Shown: in pieces, positions 17,244-25,736 of the stretch
Position numbering within the stretch: the stretch's first letter is position 1
Layout of the letters: each line of letters begins with the position of its first letter
DNA from: Christensenella sp. UBA5893
GTDB lineage: Bacteria > Bacillota > Clostridia > Christensenellales > UBA1242
Assembly (NCBI GenBank): GCA_002431905.1
Contig: DJER01000010.1
Location: 44,243 to 108,242 of the forward strand
Direction: 5' to 3'
DNA length: 64,000 bases
Made by a program: the position numbers and the translations under genes
The notes under the pieces: model-generated
Told to the model about the DNA's origin: nothing
The model's database searches: none
The model's input: only the letters and a program-made list of their open reading frames with translations

Positions 17244-17631
17244 CTTCCTTTAATATTGATTTCAATATACCATTAACGAAAGAATAACTCTTGTCGGTAC
17301 CATATTTCTTTGCAAGATCAACACATTCGTTTATAATAACACTTTTTGGAGTGTTTCTGTAATAAAAAAATTCACTAACAGCCAAAGATATAATTGCCCT
17401 GTCTATCTTGTAGATTCTATCCAAAGAAAAGTCTTTTAGATTACTTGTAATCATTTCATCAATTTCATCTTTATGCGCAAAATACAATGACACGAGTTCA
17501 TTTGCAAAATCTTGATCTTCTTTTTTATCAAGTTTTTCCAAATCAAAAAAGTTATTCATATCATCTTCATTTGATATAAACAAACTTTCATAAATTTTCA
17601 TAAATGCTACTTCTCTAGCCAATCTTCTCAT
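17230..17631 (-). CDS. nusB: Transcription antitermination protein NusB
   Basis: NusB (133 residues) forms, with S10, part of the antitermination complex for rRNA operons. It is all-helical, with the characteristic N-terminus RRLAREVAFMKIY and C-terminal block SVIINECVDLAKKYGTDKS-x-x-FVNGIL. The ribosome binding site is AGGAG. A weak terminator-like hairpin precedes it, so expression from the upstream Asp23 gene may be attenuated. Confidence 0.95.
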   Translation of the reverse strand: MRRLAREVAFMKIYESLFISNEDDMNNFFDLEKLDKKEDQDFANELVSLYFAHKDEIDEMITSNLKDFSLDRIYKIDRAIISLAVSEFFYYRNTPKSVIINECVDLAKKYGTDKSYSFVNGILKSILKEDDGK

Positions 17632-17656
17632 AATTCTCTCCTAATGCAAGAAAGAA

Positions 17657-17677
17657 CCCAACAAGTTTATTGTTGGG
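17657..17677 (-). terminator. Hairpin between asp23 and nusB
   Basis: An 8-bp stem CCCAACAA/TTGTTGGG with a 5-base loop is followed on the minus strand by TTCTTTCTT. It is a plausible but leaky terminator. Confidence 0.5.
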
Positions 17678-17683
17678 AACTTT

Positions 17684-18058
17684 TTATGCTTGTTCTTCTG
17701 TTTTGAAATCAACACCCACAATATGCACATTGATTTTGCTTACACGCATATCTACCATTGATACAATACTGTTTTTAATATTGTCTTGGACTTTGTATGC
17801 AATATCTGGTACATTTATCCCACTAAATATTCTAATATAAACATCAATAACAAGTTGACCATTTTGTGAGACTTTTATCTTTACTCCTGTTGAATCGGAC
17901 TTGTTGAATATTTTTTTAAATTTCATCCAAAATGAGTCTTCAAGAGATGCCACACCACTTATTTCTTTTGTGGCCAAAGAAATAATAGAAAGTAAAATAT
18001 TCCTATCACAAGTAATTTTGCCTTTATCTTGATTTAAATCATTTATAATTTCTGCCAC
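17684..18058 (-). CDS. Asp23/Gls24 family envelope protein
   Basis: This 124-residue protein belongs to the Asp23/Gls24 (DUF322) family, small membrane-proximal proteins linked to envelope stress. The core pattern is visible: VSQNGQLVIDVYIRI, then IAYKVQDNIKNSI and a C-terminal INVHIVGVDF. The start appears to be GTG (18056-18058) after AAGGGG. The location between spoIIIAH and nusB matches yqhY of Bacillus. A second family member is at 40733-41083. Confidence 0.9.
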   Translation of the reverse strand: MAEIINDLNQDKGKITCDRNILLSIISLATKEISGVASLEDSFWMKFKKIFNKSDSTGVKIKVSQNGQLVIDVYIRIFSGINVPDIAYKVQDNIKNSIVSMVDMRVSKINVHIVGVDFKTEEQA

Positions 18059-18164
18059 TTTTTTACCCCTTACTATATTATATAATTACTTTATATTTGT
18101 ATTATACGCAAAAAACAATAAATATAAGTACTACTAATATAACATAATATCAAAGGTTTTGCAA

Positions 18165-18641
18165 TTATTCTACGGGAATTATTTTAATATTATCAATAGA
18201 TTTTGATGTTTGTTGTTTTACTATTTCAACAATTTGAGCCACTTGTGAGCTTTCCAAATTTGCACCTTTTACAATTACATTGACATTGCTTGCTGAATTT
18301 GTAACAATTACATCTTGAAAACCCTTTGCCTTGATTAACCCTTCCATAACGAGTTCAGATTCCATTGCATTTACTATTTCAAGTTTCTTTGCTTCAGCAT
18401 TTGCAATTGCTTCGCTTGATGAACTTTCACTTGATATAATAGAATCATAATACAAAAGTTCTTGATCTCTTGTTGATTGTCTATCGGTCCTATAAGTATC
18501 AAAATAATTTGCTGTTGTTATTGCACCACTGCTTGTTGGCGTTGTAGCATTGTTATTTAGTGCAACATTAAGGTATCCAGTTACCCCTAGCAATAATACC
18601 ATTGCAACCAAAATAAAAATTTTTGTTCTTTTCTTTAACAT
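18165..18641 (-). CDS. spoIIIAH: Stage III sporulation protein AH
   Basis: SpoIIIAH is the mother-cell membrane protein whose extracellular ring-building domain docks with forespore SpoIIQ to form the feeding-tube channel. This 158-residue version has one N-terminal membrane helix (residues 8-24), a Ser/Thr-rich linker and a C-terminal EscJ/YscJ-like domain (about 85-158; SASNVNVIVKGANL region). It is shorter than the roughly 220 residues of Bacillus because the linker is reduced. It is the last gene of the spoIIIA operon. Confidence 0.9.
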   Translation of the reverse strand: MLKKRTKIFILVAMVLLLGVTGYLNVALNNNATTPTSSGAITTANYFDTYRTDRQSTRDQELLYYDSIISSESSSSEAIANAEAKKLEIVNAMESELVMEGLIKAKGFQDVIVTNSASNVNVIVKGANLESSQVAQIVEIVKQQTSKSIDNIKIIPVE

Positions 18642-18654
18642 AACTAATCTCCTT

Positions 18655-19203
18655 TTATTCCCCTATTAAAATTTCTATGTTACTTGCTTCAACATCTAAA
18701 AGTGCTTCAACTGCTTTTTGCAGTTCTAATCTTGTGTTAATATTTTTTGCACCACTCGCAACAATAATCACTCCACTCACTTTTGGTAAATTTTGTTTTA
18801 TCACAATTGGAGTAGATTTTCCAGAAACAGAAACCAAAATCAAATCTTCATTTTTTGTTGTTTTGGTTGTTGTCGTTCCAGAGTTTTGTGAACTTGTTGT
18901 TACTTCTTCCATATTTGTTGCATAGACATATTCAATACCACAAGACAAAGTTACCATAACATTTACCTTCCCGGCACCTTGAATATGACCTAATACAGAA
19001 GTAAGTTTATTCTCCAAATAGTCTGCATATTCCTCTGTTGTTAAAGTTGATATTGTCACATTTTCTGTTTTTTTGTTAGAAAAAGAAGTACTATATATCA
19101 AGAGTAAAACAGCACAAAAGATGACAACAATTATGATTTCTATATGTTTTATATTTTTTATCTTTTCAAAAATATTTAACTTACTTTTTTTGCTTTCAGC
19201 CAC
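18655..19203 (-). CDS. spoIIIAG: Stage III sporulation protein AG
   Basis: SpoIIIAG (182 residues) forms the large ring of the channel between mother cell and forespore. There is one membrane helix near residues 19-43 and a ring-building domain (about 60-182) interrupted by a Thr/Lys-rich insert (TTSSQNSGTTTTKTTKNEDL, residues 102-121), which corresponds to the beta-barrel region of the family. The start is probably GTG at 19201-19203, overlapping spoIIIAF by 8 bases. Confidence 0.9.
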   Translation of the reverse strand: MAESKKSKLNIFEKIKNIKHIEIIIVVIFCAVLLLIYSTSFSNKKTENVTISTLTTEEYADYLENKLTSVLGHIQGAGKVNVMVTLSCGIEYVYATNMEEVTTSSQNSGTTTTKTTKNEDLILVSVSGKSTPIVIKQNLPKVSGVIIVASGAKNINTRLELQKAVEALLDVEASNIEILIGE

Positions 19204-19687
19204 TATACTCTATTTTCTCCTTTTCTATATCAATTTTGGAAAGTATGACTTCTTCAACTTCCTTCTTTATATCTATATGCTGTCCATTTTTTTCTATGAC
19301 CACATTTGTTAAATCAACAAAGACCCCATTTATCTCCATTGTTTTTGTAAATATATCAGCTGATATTGCAACCTCAACATTAAGTATTCCACGCTTTTTT
19401 ATGCCGTTTTCTATTTCATTCTCAAGAGCCGTAAGCTTATCTCGATTTAGTTGATATAAGTAATCATCTTGCAGTTCAATTTCGCTTGTATTTATAAACG
19501 ACGAGTAATCAACTTGATAATTCTTTATAAATTTAGGTATCGGTGCAATAATGACTAAAATGATTATAAAATTGAATATTGATTTTATATGTGATGACAT
19601 CTGCCCACTTGGTAAGAACAAATCTATTAAAACTGACAAAATACAAATGCCGGCAATGGATAAAACCCACGATGACAATTCTGGCAT
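19196..19687 (-). CDS. spoIIIAF: Stage III sporulation protein AF
   Basis: SpoIIIAF (163 residues) has two N-terminal membrane helices (about 5-24 and 30-52) and a soluble ring-building domain with the family pattern VEVAISADIFTKTM. The chosen ATG at 19685-19687 follows AAAAGGAG; a longer open frame runs 24 codons further into spoIIIAE but lacks a binding site. It ends overlapping spoIIIAG. Confidence 0.88.
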   Translation of the reverse strand: MPELSSWVLSIAGICILSVLIDLFLPSGQMSSHIKSIFNFIIILVIIAPIPKFIKNYQVDYSSFINTSEIELQDDYLYQLNRDKLTALENEIENGIKKRGILNVEVAISADIFTKTMEINGVFVDLTNVVIEKNGQHIDIKKEVEEVILSKIDIEKEKIEYSG

Positions 19688-19698
19688 ATTAACTCCTT

Positions 19699-20904
19699 TT
19701 AGAACACATTTGCTGTGCACATAACAATGCCCAAAACAAGCATATAAGAAAATGCGCACCCCAAAATTAAGACAATGAGAAGTGAAATATTTTTTGAGAT
19801 CATTGTAATAAAGTTTGATATTTTGCTATCTGTCACAGGTTCAAGAATTGCCGCAGTAAGTTTTAAGGCAAGCATATAAACAACCAACTTTAATATAGGT
19901 ACAAGTATAGTAACCAATAACAAGATTAGTCCACACAAGCCAACTGCATTCTTAATCAAAACACTACTTGCTACAATTAAATTTAGACCATCAGCAAGAT
20001 ATGAACCAACAAGTGGCACAGTATTTTTAATTGTATATTTTGCTGTTCGTATTGAGATTCCATCAACGTTTCCGGCACTAATACCCTGTATTGCCAAAAA
20101 TGATGAGAAAACAGTAAATACTATACCAATTATCCACTTAAACAAACTAGAAAAAAACTCTGTAAATTTGTTTAACTTTACATTGTTTGATAAATTTGAA
20201 ACAATTGCAAACACCATAGATATGATAAAAATTGGCATCAATACCTTTGTAAAAATTGAGGTAATCGTTCCACTCAAAACTGCAACAGTTGGTTGATACA
20301 TACTAACCGAAACATTACTTCCTATTGCAGTCATAACTGTTAATAAAATTGGCATAACTGCATCAATTTGTTTTTTTATTGTTAGAATGGTATTTGAAGT
20401 AAATGATACCATTTGAGCGATTGAACCTATTAAGATTGCTATAATTGCACCAAAACATACAAAATGAATTATATCACCTAATGACTTGTTTTTTGAGTTT
20501 GGTCTTGATGCATTAACCAAACTGAAAGTTATTCCAATTGCAATAATCAAGCAAATTATAGGGATAAAAGATAAAATGTTTTCAAATATTAAATTTAATA
20601 TCGCTGAAAACAAAGATTGCTGATTTTGTGAAAATTTGCCATTGATAATTTTATGAATTTTATCAAAAAAACTGCTTGAACCCAATAGTTCATATTGTTC
20701 ATTATCTAAGGAATTAAGGACTTCTTCAACACTTGAGAAATCTAAATCTTCAAGTTGAGAATCTACACTTTCGGATATTTTTTCTTCTATTTCACTTTTG
20801 CTCATAACATCATCACAATATACAGTAGAGAAACATTCTTTAAATGAAAATACCAAACTGCATGAACAAATTGCAATTAACATAACAATCAAAAATTTTT
20901 TCAT
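19699..20904 (-). CDS. spoIIIAE: Stage III sporulation protein AE
   Basis: SpoIIIAE (401 residues) is the large polytopic membrane component of the channel. A signal-like N-terminus (residues 1-22) precedes an acidic extracytoplasmic region (30-100) and seven or eight membrane helices from residue 105 on. The conserved middle, AVLSGTITSIFTKVLMPIF and the TVPLVGSYLADG segment, is recognisable. The start overlaps spoIIIAD by 4 bases (ATGA-type junction). Confidence 0.94.
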   Translation of the reverse strand: MKKFLIVMLIAICSCSLVFSFKECFSTVYCDDVMSKSEIEEKISESVDSQLEDLDFSSVEEVLNSLDNEQYELLGSSSFFDKIHKIINGKFSQNQQSLFSAILNLIFENILSFIPIICLIIAIGITFSLVNASRPNSKNKSLGDIIHFVCFGAIIAILIGSIAQMVSFTSNTILTIKKQIDAVMPILLTVMTAIGSNVSVSMYQPTVAVLSGTITSIFTKVLMPIFIISMVFAIVSNLSNNVKLNKFTEFFSSLFKWIIGIVFTVFSSFLAIQGISAGNVDGISIRTAKYTIKNTVPLVGSYLADGLNLIVASSVLIKNAVGLCGLILLLVTILVPILKLVVYMLALKLTAAILEPVTDSKISNFITMISKNISLLIVLILGCAFSYMLVLGIVMCTANVF

Positions 20905-21287
20905 GGTAATAACTCCATAATAATCTCAATGATATTTGTTACTATTGGAAGCGAAATATACAAAACCAAAATTTTTCCAGCAAAAACTATTTTATCACCA
21001 ATACTTGAATTGCCTGAATCTGCACATAGGTTTGCACTAAATTCAGTTAGATATCCAATGCCCACAATTTTAAGTACAATCTTTAGTAGCCCCATATTAA
21101 GTCCAGTTTTTTCTACAATGTTGGTAAATGTTGATATGATTTCAAATATGTAGTTTATCGTTTGGCTAAGTATCAAAATACCACCACATACTCCAACGAT
21201 TATCGCGATTTCAGGTTTTATTGGTTTTATGATTATCACACACAGAATTGTTATAATTCCTATGCCAATTATTCTTACAATTTCCAT
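20901..21287 (-). CDS. spoIIIAD: Stage III sporulation protein AD
   Basis: SpoIIIAD (128 residues) is a small membrane protein with four predicted helices, including the conserved segment IGIGYLTEFSANLCADSGNS. Length and order in the operon fit exactly. It begins 6 bases after the spoIIIAC stop codon. It probably forms part of the membrane base of the channel with AC and AE. Confidence 0.93.
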   Translation of the reverse strand: MEIVRIIGIGIITILCVIIIKPIKPEIAIIVGVCGGILILSQTINYIFEIISTFTNIVEKTGLNMGLLKIVLKIVGIGYLTEFSANLCADSGNSSIGDKIVFAGKILVLYISLPIVTNIIEIIMELLP

Positions 21288-21293
21288 ATTGCC

Positions 21294-21488
21294 TCAAAAG
21301 CCAAATAAATTTTTGACAGTATCGAATAGCGTTCCAATTAAATCTAATACCATTAGCAACACAATAATCAATCCCGATAGGGTTGAAAATGTAGCAATTT
21401 CTTCTTTGCCTGTTTGCTTTAATACTTGACCGACCACCGCGGTTAATATACCCACTGCAGTTATTTTAAAAATAATTTCAACACCCAT
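21294..21488 (-). CDS. spoIIIAC: Stage III sporulation protein AC
   Basis: SpoIIIAC (64 residues) has two membrane helices and is related to the N-terminal half of SpoIIIAD (shared pattern IIFKITAVGILTAVVGQVLKQ). The size is exactly that of the family. It is translated from AGGAG-like sites within the operon. Confidence 0.92.
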   Translation of the reverse strand: MGVEIIFKITAVGILTAVVGQVLKQTGKEEIATFSTLSGLIIVLLMVLDLIGTLFDTVKNLFGF

Positions 21489-21497
21489 ATTTTCTCC

Positions 21498-22001
21498 TTA
21501 TATTATTAACAAGCAAACAAGAACACCAACAATGACCCCAAGTTTGATAAAAAGTCCTGCATATTTTTTACACTCGTCATTTGCGTTAATATACATTTCA
21601 TTTATTTTTGCAAGATAAGAATCAATTTCTTTTGCCTGATTTGTAGAATCGTATTTGCCAAGGTTTGAAAAAAACTTTATTATAAAATCTTTCTCTTCAT
21701 TTTTTAATATCTTAACATTATTCAAAATTGAGTTATCAATTTGTTTCTTATTGTCCAAAATCGAACAAACATTTGTACAAATTGATGTTAAATCTGGACT
21801 TGAAACATTTATTGAATTTTTTTCTATAATATTTTTTAATTTATCTTGGGAGAAAGTTACATCCAATTTAAAACTTGACATAAAGGATTGAAGAGATGAA
21901 AAAAACTTCTTTCTTGATATGTAATAAGATGCCAACTTGTACCCTAAAAACGAAAAGCAAAATATTATGCATAAAACTAATATAATAACCATAATCACCA
22001 C
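21498..22001 (-). CDS. spoIIIAB: Stage III sporulation protein AB
   Basis: SpoIIIAB (167 residues) has N- and C-terminal membrane helices (residues 2-22 and 147-166) flanking a helical cytoplasmic domain related to type II/IV secretion GspF. The C-terminal segment KYAGLFIKLGVIVGVLVCLLI is typical. The gene overlaps spoIIIAA by 7 bases. Confidence 0.9.
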   Translation of the reverse strand: MVIMVIILVLCIIFCFSFLGYKLASYYISRKKFFSSLQSFMSSFKLDVTFSQDKLKNIIEKNSINVSSPDLTSICTNVCSILDNKKQIDNSILNNVKILKNEEKDFIIKFFSNLGKYDSTNQAKEIDSYLAKINEMYINANDECKKYAGLFIKLGVIVGVLVCLLII

Positions 22002-22906
22002 TTTACTATGCGAGCAAATTTCTCATTGTAAATACCCTCAAAAGTCCCCGGGCCCTCTCTTTTTGATAACACTATATATCTTTCAAAAAAATTATGGGGT
22101 AAATTTTGAAAGACCTTTTTACTTTTTAAATCATCAATGCCTGACGCATGAATAGAAGCCAATACTTTTACCCCACAATTCATTGCATCTATAAGACAAT
22201 TTGTATCCTCAACATTCCCAATTTCATCTGTAACAATTAAGTTTGGGTTCATTGATCTTAGACACTTCGCAATGCCATCAGTTTTTGTTGAATAACTCAT
22301 AACATCGCAAAAATTTCCAATATCAAGCGTACTATTATCTCCCCCTGCAATCTCGCCTCTTTCATCAATAACTGATATATTTAAACAATAATTATGATTA
22401 GATATTTGATATAAAAAATCCCTTATAAATGTTGTTTTCCCTGCTCCAGGTGGAGAAATTATCAAAGTGTTATAAATACCATTCTCATTTATAATATCAT
22501 CAAAACAAGATAGAGAAGAATTCTTAACTTGATGCGGAATCCTTATGTTTAAACTACTCCAAGATACGATTGTTTTTATTGATTTATTCTCTGTTACAAC
22601 ATTACCACAAATTCCAACACGAACGCCACTTTCAAGCATAATATAACCTTGTTTTATTTGTTCATTGACGGCATATATCGAATAATCACTTGCCTTGTAA
22701 ACTATTTCATTTATCATATCTTGACTTGCAACCAGTGCTTCGTCAATATCACAACACAAACCATTATTTGATAAGTAATAAGGTTGTCCTTTTACAAAAA
22801 CGACAATTGGTTTATTTCGCCGTATTCTAATTTCGGTTAATTCTTTTAACGAAACTTTTTGTCTGAAAATATTTGCAAGGTTGTCAGTTAAAATATCAAG
22901 TAGCAT
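21995..22906 (-). CDS. spoIIIAA: Stage III sporulation protein AA (ATPase)
   Basis: SpoIIIAA is the cytoplasmic RecA-like ATPase that energises the mother cell-forespore channel, related to secretion ATPases. In the 303-residue product the Walker A motif SPPGAGKTT falls at about 149-157, and NLIVTDEIGN is the Walker B region. The start ATG at 22904-22906 has GGGAG upstream; the open frame runs 19 codons further into the efp terminator region. It is the first gene of an eight-gene operon transcribed as one unit. I looked for a sigma-E promoter in the 60 bases upstream but found only a poor match. Confidence 0.95.
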   Translation of the reverse strand: MLLDILTDNLANIFRQKVSLKELTEIRIRRNKPIVVFVKGQPYYLSNNGLCCDIDEALVASQDMINEIVYKASDYSIYAVNEQIKQGYIMLESGVRVGICGNVVTENKSIKTIVSWSSLNIRIPHQVKNSSLSCFDDIINENGIYNTLIISPPGAGKTTFIRDFLYQISNHNYCLNISVIDERGEIAGGDNSTLDIGNFCDVMSYSTKTDGIAKCLRSMNPNLIVTDEIGNVEDTNCLIDAMNCGVKVLASIHASGIDDLKSKKVFQNLPHNFFERYIVLSKREGPGTFEGIYNEKFARIVKW

Positions 22907-22965
22907 ATTTTTTCTCCCAAAATATGTATACTTTAAAGGAAAATTAAAATAACAAAAAATCAAAA

Positions 22966-22998
22966 AAAATATGCAATACTAAAAAGTATTACATATTT
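22966..22998 (-). terminator. Terminator after efp
   Basis: The stem is AAATATGTAATACT with AGTATTGCATATTT, one mismatch, and a U-run follows. It separates efp from the spoIIIA operon. Confidence 0.8.
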
Positions 22999-23019
22999 CG
23001 ACATATAAATTAAATAAAA

Positions 23020-23580
23020 CTATTTAACCCTTTCCATGTATGAACCATCTCTTGTGTCAACTCTAATCTTTTCACCATTATTTACGAAAAGTGGAACATT
23101 GATTACATAACCCGTTTCCAAAGTTGCTGGTTTGTAACTTGATTTTGTTGTATCGCCTTGAACTCCTGGTTCACAATCAGTGATTGTTAACTCAACAAAT
23201 GTTGGTGGAACAACTGAAAATACATTGCCCTTGTAACTTTGAATTGTTGCCATCATATTTTCTGTCATAAAGTTCATTGCATCGGCAACTTGAGATTTGT
23301 TAAGTGGAATTTGGTCATATGTTTCCATATCCATAAAGTAATACAAATCTCCTTCATTGTACAAATATTGCATTTCTTTTCTTTCAATAACTGCAACTTG
23401 AAATTTATCAGTTGGATTGAAAGTTCTTTCCAAAACTTGTCCTGTTACAACATTTTTAAGTTTTGTTCTTACAAATGGTGAGCCTTTGCCTGGTTTTACG
23501 TGCAAAAATTCTACAACAACATATACGTTGCCTTCCATTTCAAAAGTTACACCTTTTCTAAATTCACCTGCTGTGATCAT
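23020..23580 (-). CDS. efp: Elongation factor P
   Basis: EF-P (186 residues) relieves ribosome stalling at polyproline. Three beta-barrel domains are in order: KOW-like N-domain (1-63), OB domain II (67-128) and OB domain III (130-186). The modification-loop region [10 protein letters not shown] places Lys at the tip (about residue 32), followed by [15 protein letters not shown]. The C-terminal YMERVK is typical. The position before spoIIIAA is the standard clostridial order. A promoter is visible upstream. Confidence 0.97.
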   Translation of the reverse strand: MITAGEFRKGVTFEMEGNVYVVVEFLHVKPGKGSPFVRTKLKNVVTGQVLERTFNPTDKFQVAVIERKEMQYLYNEGDLYYFMDMETYDQIPLNKSQVADAMNFMTENMMATIQSYKGNVFSVVPPTFVELTITDCEPGVQGDTTKSSYKPATLETGYVINVPLFVNNGEKIRVDTRDGSYMERVK

Positions 23581-23613
23581 ATTTTCTCCTTAATTAACTT
23601 TGAATTCATTTAA

Positions 23614-23642
23614 GTATAACACACAAATATATCAATTATCAA
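23614..23642 (-). promoter_or_regulatory. Sigma-A promoter for efp
   Basis: TTGATA (-35, 23637-23642), 17 bases, TTATAC (-10, 23614-23619), about 34 bases before the efp start codon. Confidence 0.65.
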
Positions 23643-23650
23643 CTCTTTTT

Positions 23651-24202
23651 TTAATGTCCATAAAAGAATTTATAACCATTTTTCTTGTAGCCTAACAATT
23701 TTTTTACACTTGTTATAATCTCATTATAATTTCCGTCATAGAAATCATACCTGCCATAACCATTTTCAAACAAAGTATCACCACAAAAGATGTTATTCCC
23801 ATATATGTAGGAAACAGAGCCTTTGCTATGCCCCGGGGTATGTATTACATCAAAAGAAAAATCTCCAATAACTAACCGACCTTCATCTATCAAATTATCA
23901 GCCTTATAGTAATCAAAATGTGCTCCAATCATATATGACAAGTTATTTTTCGTGTAAAGTTTGTCTGCATCATCCTTGTGAATATAAACGGGTATTCCCA
24001 ACTTTTGCAATTCAAACCCACCTTTTGAATGGTCGAAATGTCCATGAGTAAGCAAAACGGCTATAATTTGTAAATTGTTCTTGTCAGCATAATCCATAAT
24101 TTGCTCATATGCATACCCAGGGTCAACAACTATGCAACTATTATTTTTGGATAGTATATAACAATTTTCATACAGCTCTCCATTGGTAATTTTATATATC
24201 AT
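23651..24202 (-). CDS. MBL-fold metallo-hydrolase (glyoxalase II-like)
   Basis: This is a 183-residue metallo-beta-lactamase-fold hydrolase. The metal-binding motif THGHFDH (residues 52-58) is intact, followed by HTPGHSKGS and a late GDTLF segment carrying the bridging Asp. This is the short glyoxalase II-like group common in Bacillota, whose substrate is often unknown. The C-terminus ends FFYGH, retaining the last metal-ligand His. I chose the ATG at 24200-24202 with AAAGG upstream; an alternative start five codons upstream overlaps nfo. Confidence 0.85.
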   Translation of the reverse strand: MIYKITNGELYENCYILSKNNSCIVVDPGYAYEQIMDYADKNNLQIIAVLLTHGHFDHSKGGFELQKLGIPVYIHKDDADKLYTKNNLSYMIGAHFDYYKADNLIDEGRLVIGDFSFDVIHTPGHSKGSVSYIYGNNIFCGDTLFENGYGRYDFYDGNYNEIITSVKKLLGYKKNGYKFFYGH

Positions 24203-24203
24203 T

Positions 24204-25052
24204 TTAAACCTTTTCATAAATATTTTTCATAATTAAACTATCAGTTGTCATTTTATCTCTTGACTCAGAAATAATAGTTGGTGACAATTTCATGTCTTTG
24301 ATAACTCTTGCAAGAGGTTCAAATTCTGGTCCATAAACAGTGTCATCAAAATTAAGATGTCTTATTTCCCCTTTGTTCCCATATTCAATTTTTGAAAAAT
24401 GTATGTGACAACTCTTTGCTCTTTCCCCTAACTTTTCTATCGCCAAATCAAATACTTTTTTATAATCATCGTAAGTTTTTAATGCACCACCAGTTAAGGC
24501 GTTAATATGCCCAAAATCAAATGTTGGAACAAGACACTCATCCATTGTGCATATATCAATTATTTCTTCATATGTACCTATTTGTTGTGGTTTTCCCATT
24601 GTTTCTGGACAAATTCTTTTTCCACCTTTCAAAAGGTTTCTCTCTTTTACAATATCAAGAACTCTTTTTAGATTTGTCTTTACAAGTTGTATAGCTTCTT
24701 CTCTAGGCAATTTCCCACAACTGCCAATATGAACAACATAATCAGTTCCTCCCAAATCATCCAATAGTTCAAGACCTTTTGTTATATACCCAAAAGACTT
24801 TTGAATCATTTCTTCACTTGGATTTGCAAGGTTAATATAATAAGGTGCATGTGCAGAAATTAGTATGTTATATTTTTGCCCTTCTTCTCCAATTTTTTTT
24901 GCAGTTTCACTACCCATAGTAAAACCCCTTCCAAAAGATACTTCATATGCTGAAAGCCCTTTTTCTGACAACCATTTTGGAGCTTCAACTGAATGTTTAT
25001 GTTTCTCCAAATAAAATATATCTTCATTACCAGATGGTCCAAATCTTACCAT
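24204..25052 (-). CDS. nfo: Endonuclease IV (AP endonuclease)
   Basis: This 282-residue TIM-barrel enzyme of AP endonuclease family 2 cleaves DNA 5' of abasic sites in base-excision repair. Family landmarks include the early ISAHAPYYINLANP segment, HIGSCG, the PETMGKPQQIGTYEE block, DFGHINAL and the C-terminal IISESRD motif, all containing zinc-binding residues. The length matches the family. It is followed closely by the MBL hydrolase and preceded by truB. The ribosome binding site is AAGGAA. Confidence 0.92.
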   Translation of the reverse strand: MVRFGPSGNEDIFYLEKHKHSVEAPKWLSEKGLSAYEVSFGRGFTMGSETAKKIGEEGQKYNILISAHAPYYINLANPSEEMIQKSFGYITKGLELLDDLGGTDYVVHIGSCGKLPREEAIQLVKTNLKRVLDIVKERNLLKGGKRICPETMGKPQQIGTYEEIIDICTMDECLVPTFDFGHINALTGGALKTYDDYKKVFDLAIEKLGERAKSCHIHFSKIEYGNKGEIRHLNFDDTVYGPEFEPLARVIKDMKLSPTIISESRDKMTTDSLIMKNIYEKV

Positions 25053-25064
25053 TTTTTATTCCTT

Positions 25065-25736
25065 TTATTTTTCAAAAAATTTAAAATTATCTTCTCTTAT
25101 TTGTTCAAGTGTGCAACTATCGTTTAAGCTATAATCACCACATATTGTACGTATAATACCTAGCATAGTACCATATGTAGATAATTTATATGCAATATCT
25201 CGGCATATGCTTCTTATATAAGTTCCTGCAGAGCATTTTATTTCAAACATAAAAGTATTTGTTTCTATTTGATACATTACATCACAAGAGTAAATAATTA
25301 TATGCCTAGTTTTAAGTTCAAACTCTTCGCCTTTTCGTGCCAACTCATATGCATTTTTCCCATTTATCTTTTTTGCTGAATATTTGGGTGGCATTTGCTC
25401 AAATTCGCCCACAAACAATTTTGCAACTTCTTTAACCTGCTCTAATGTGACATTAACATTGTTTGAATTTACAACTGTACCCTCGCTATCCAATGTATCA
25501 GTTTCTTTCCCAAAAAAGAAAACTGCACGATATACTTTTGTTTTGTTTAGGTATTCATCAAATAATTTTGTAGCCTTGTTTACTGCAAGTAACAATACCC
25601 CAGTACCAAGTGGATCAAGTGTTCCCAAATGCCCTATCTTGTTAGGTTTTAGTACTCGCTTGACAATTTGAACAGCCAAACTCGACGACATCCCCGTTGG
25701 TTTATTTAAAACAATTATTCCATTCTTCTCAAACAT
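25065..25736 (-). CDS. truB: tRNA pseudouridine(55) synthase, short form
   Basis: TruB converts U55 to pseudouridine in the tRNA T-loop. The catalytic block GHLGTLDPLGTGVL places the nucleophile at D41, and motifs PPKYSAKKINGKNAYELAR and CSAGTYIRSICRD are intact. At 223 residues the protein is much shorter than the usual 290-310 because the C-terminal PUA domain is missing; the stop is followed directly by nfo, with no PUA remnant in another frame. It overlaps nrnA by 8 bases in the rbfA-nrnA-truB order. Confidence 0.93.
   Translation of the reverse strand: MFEKNGIIVLNKPTGMSSSLAVQIVKRVLKPNKIGHLGTLDPLGTGVLLLAVNKATKLFDEYLNKTKVYRAVFFFGKETDTLDSEGTVVNSNNVNVTLEQVKEVAKLFVGEFEQMPPKYSAKKINGKNAYELARKGEEFELKTRHIIIYSCDVMYQIETNTFMFEIKCSAGTYIRSICRDIAYKLSTYGTMLGIIRTICGDYSLNDSCTLEQIREDNFKFFEK

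Noticed and set aside
22907..22965. Possible sigma-E promoter before spoIIIAA
   Set aside because: The best match to the sigma-E pattern is poor in both elements and spacing, although biology predicts such a promoter.
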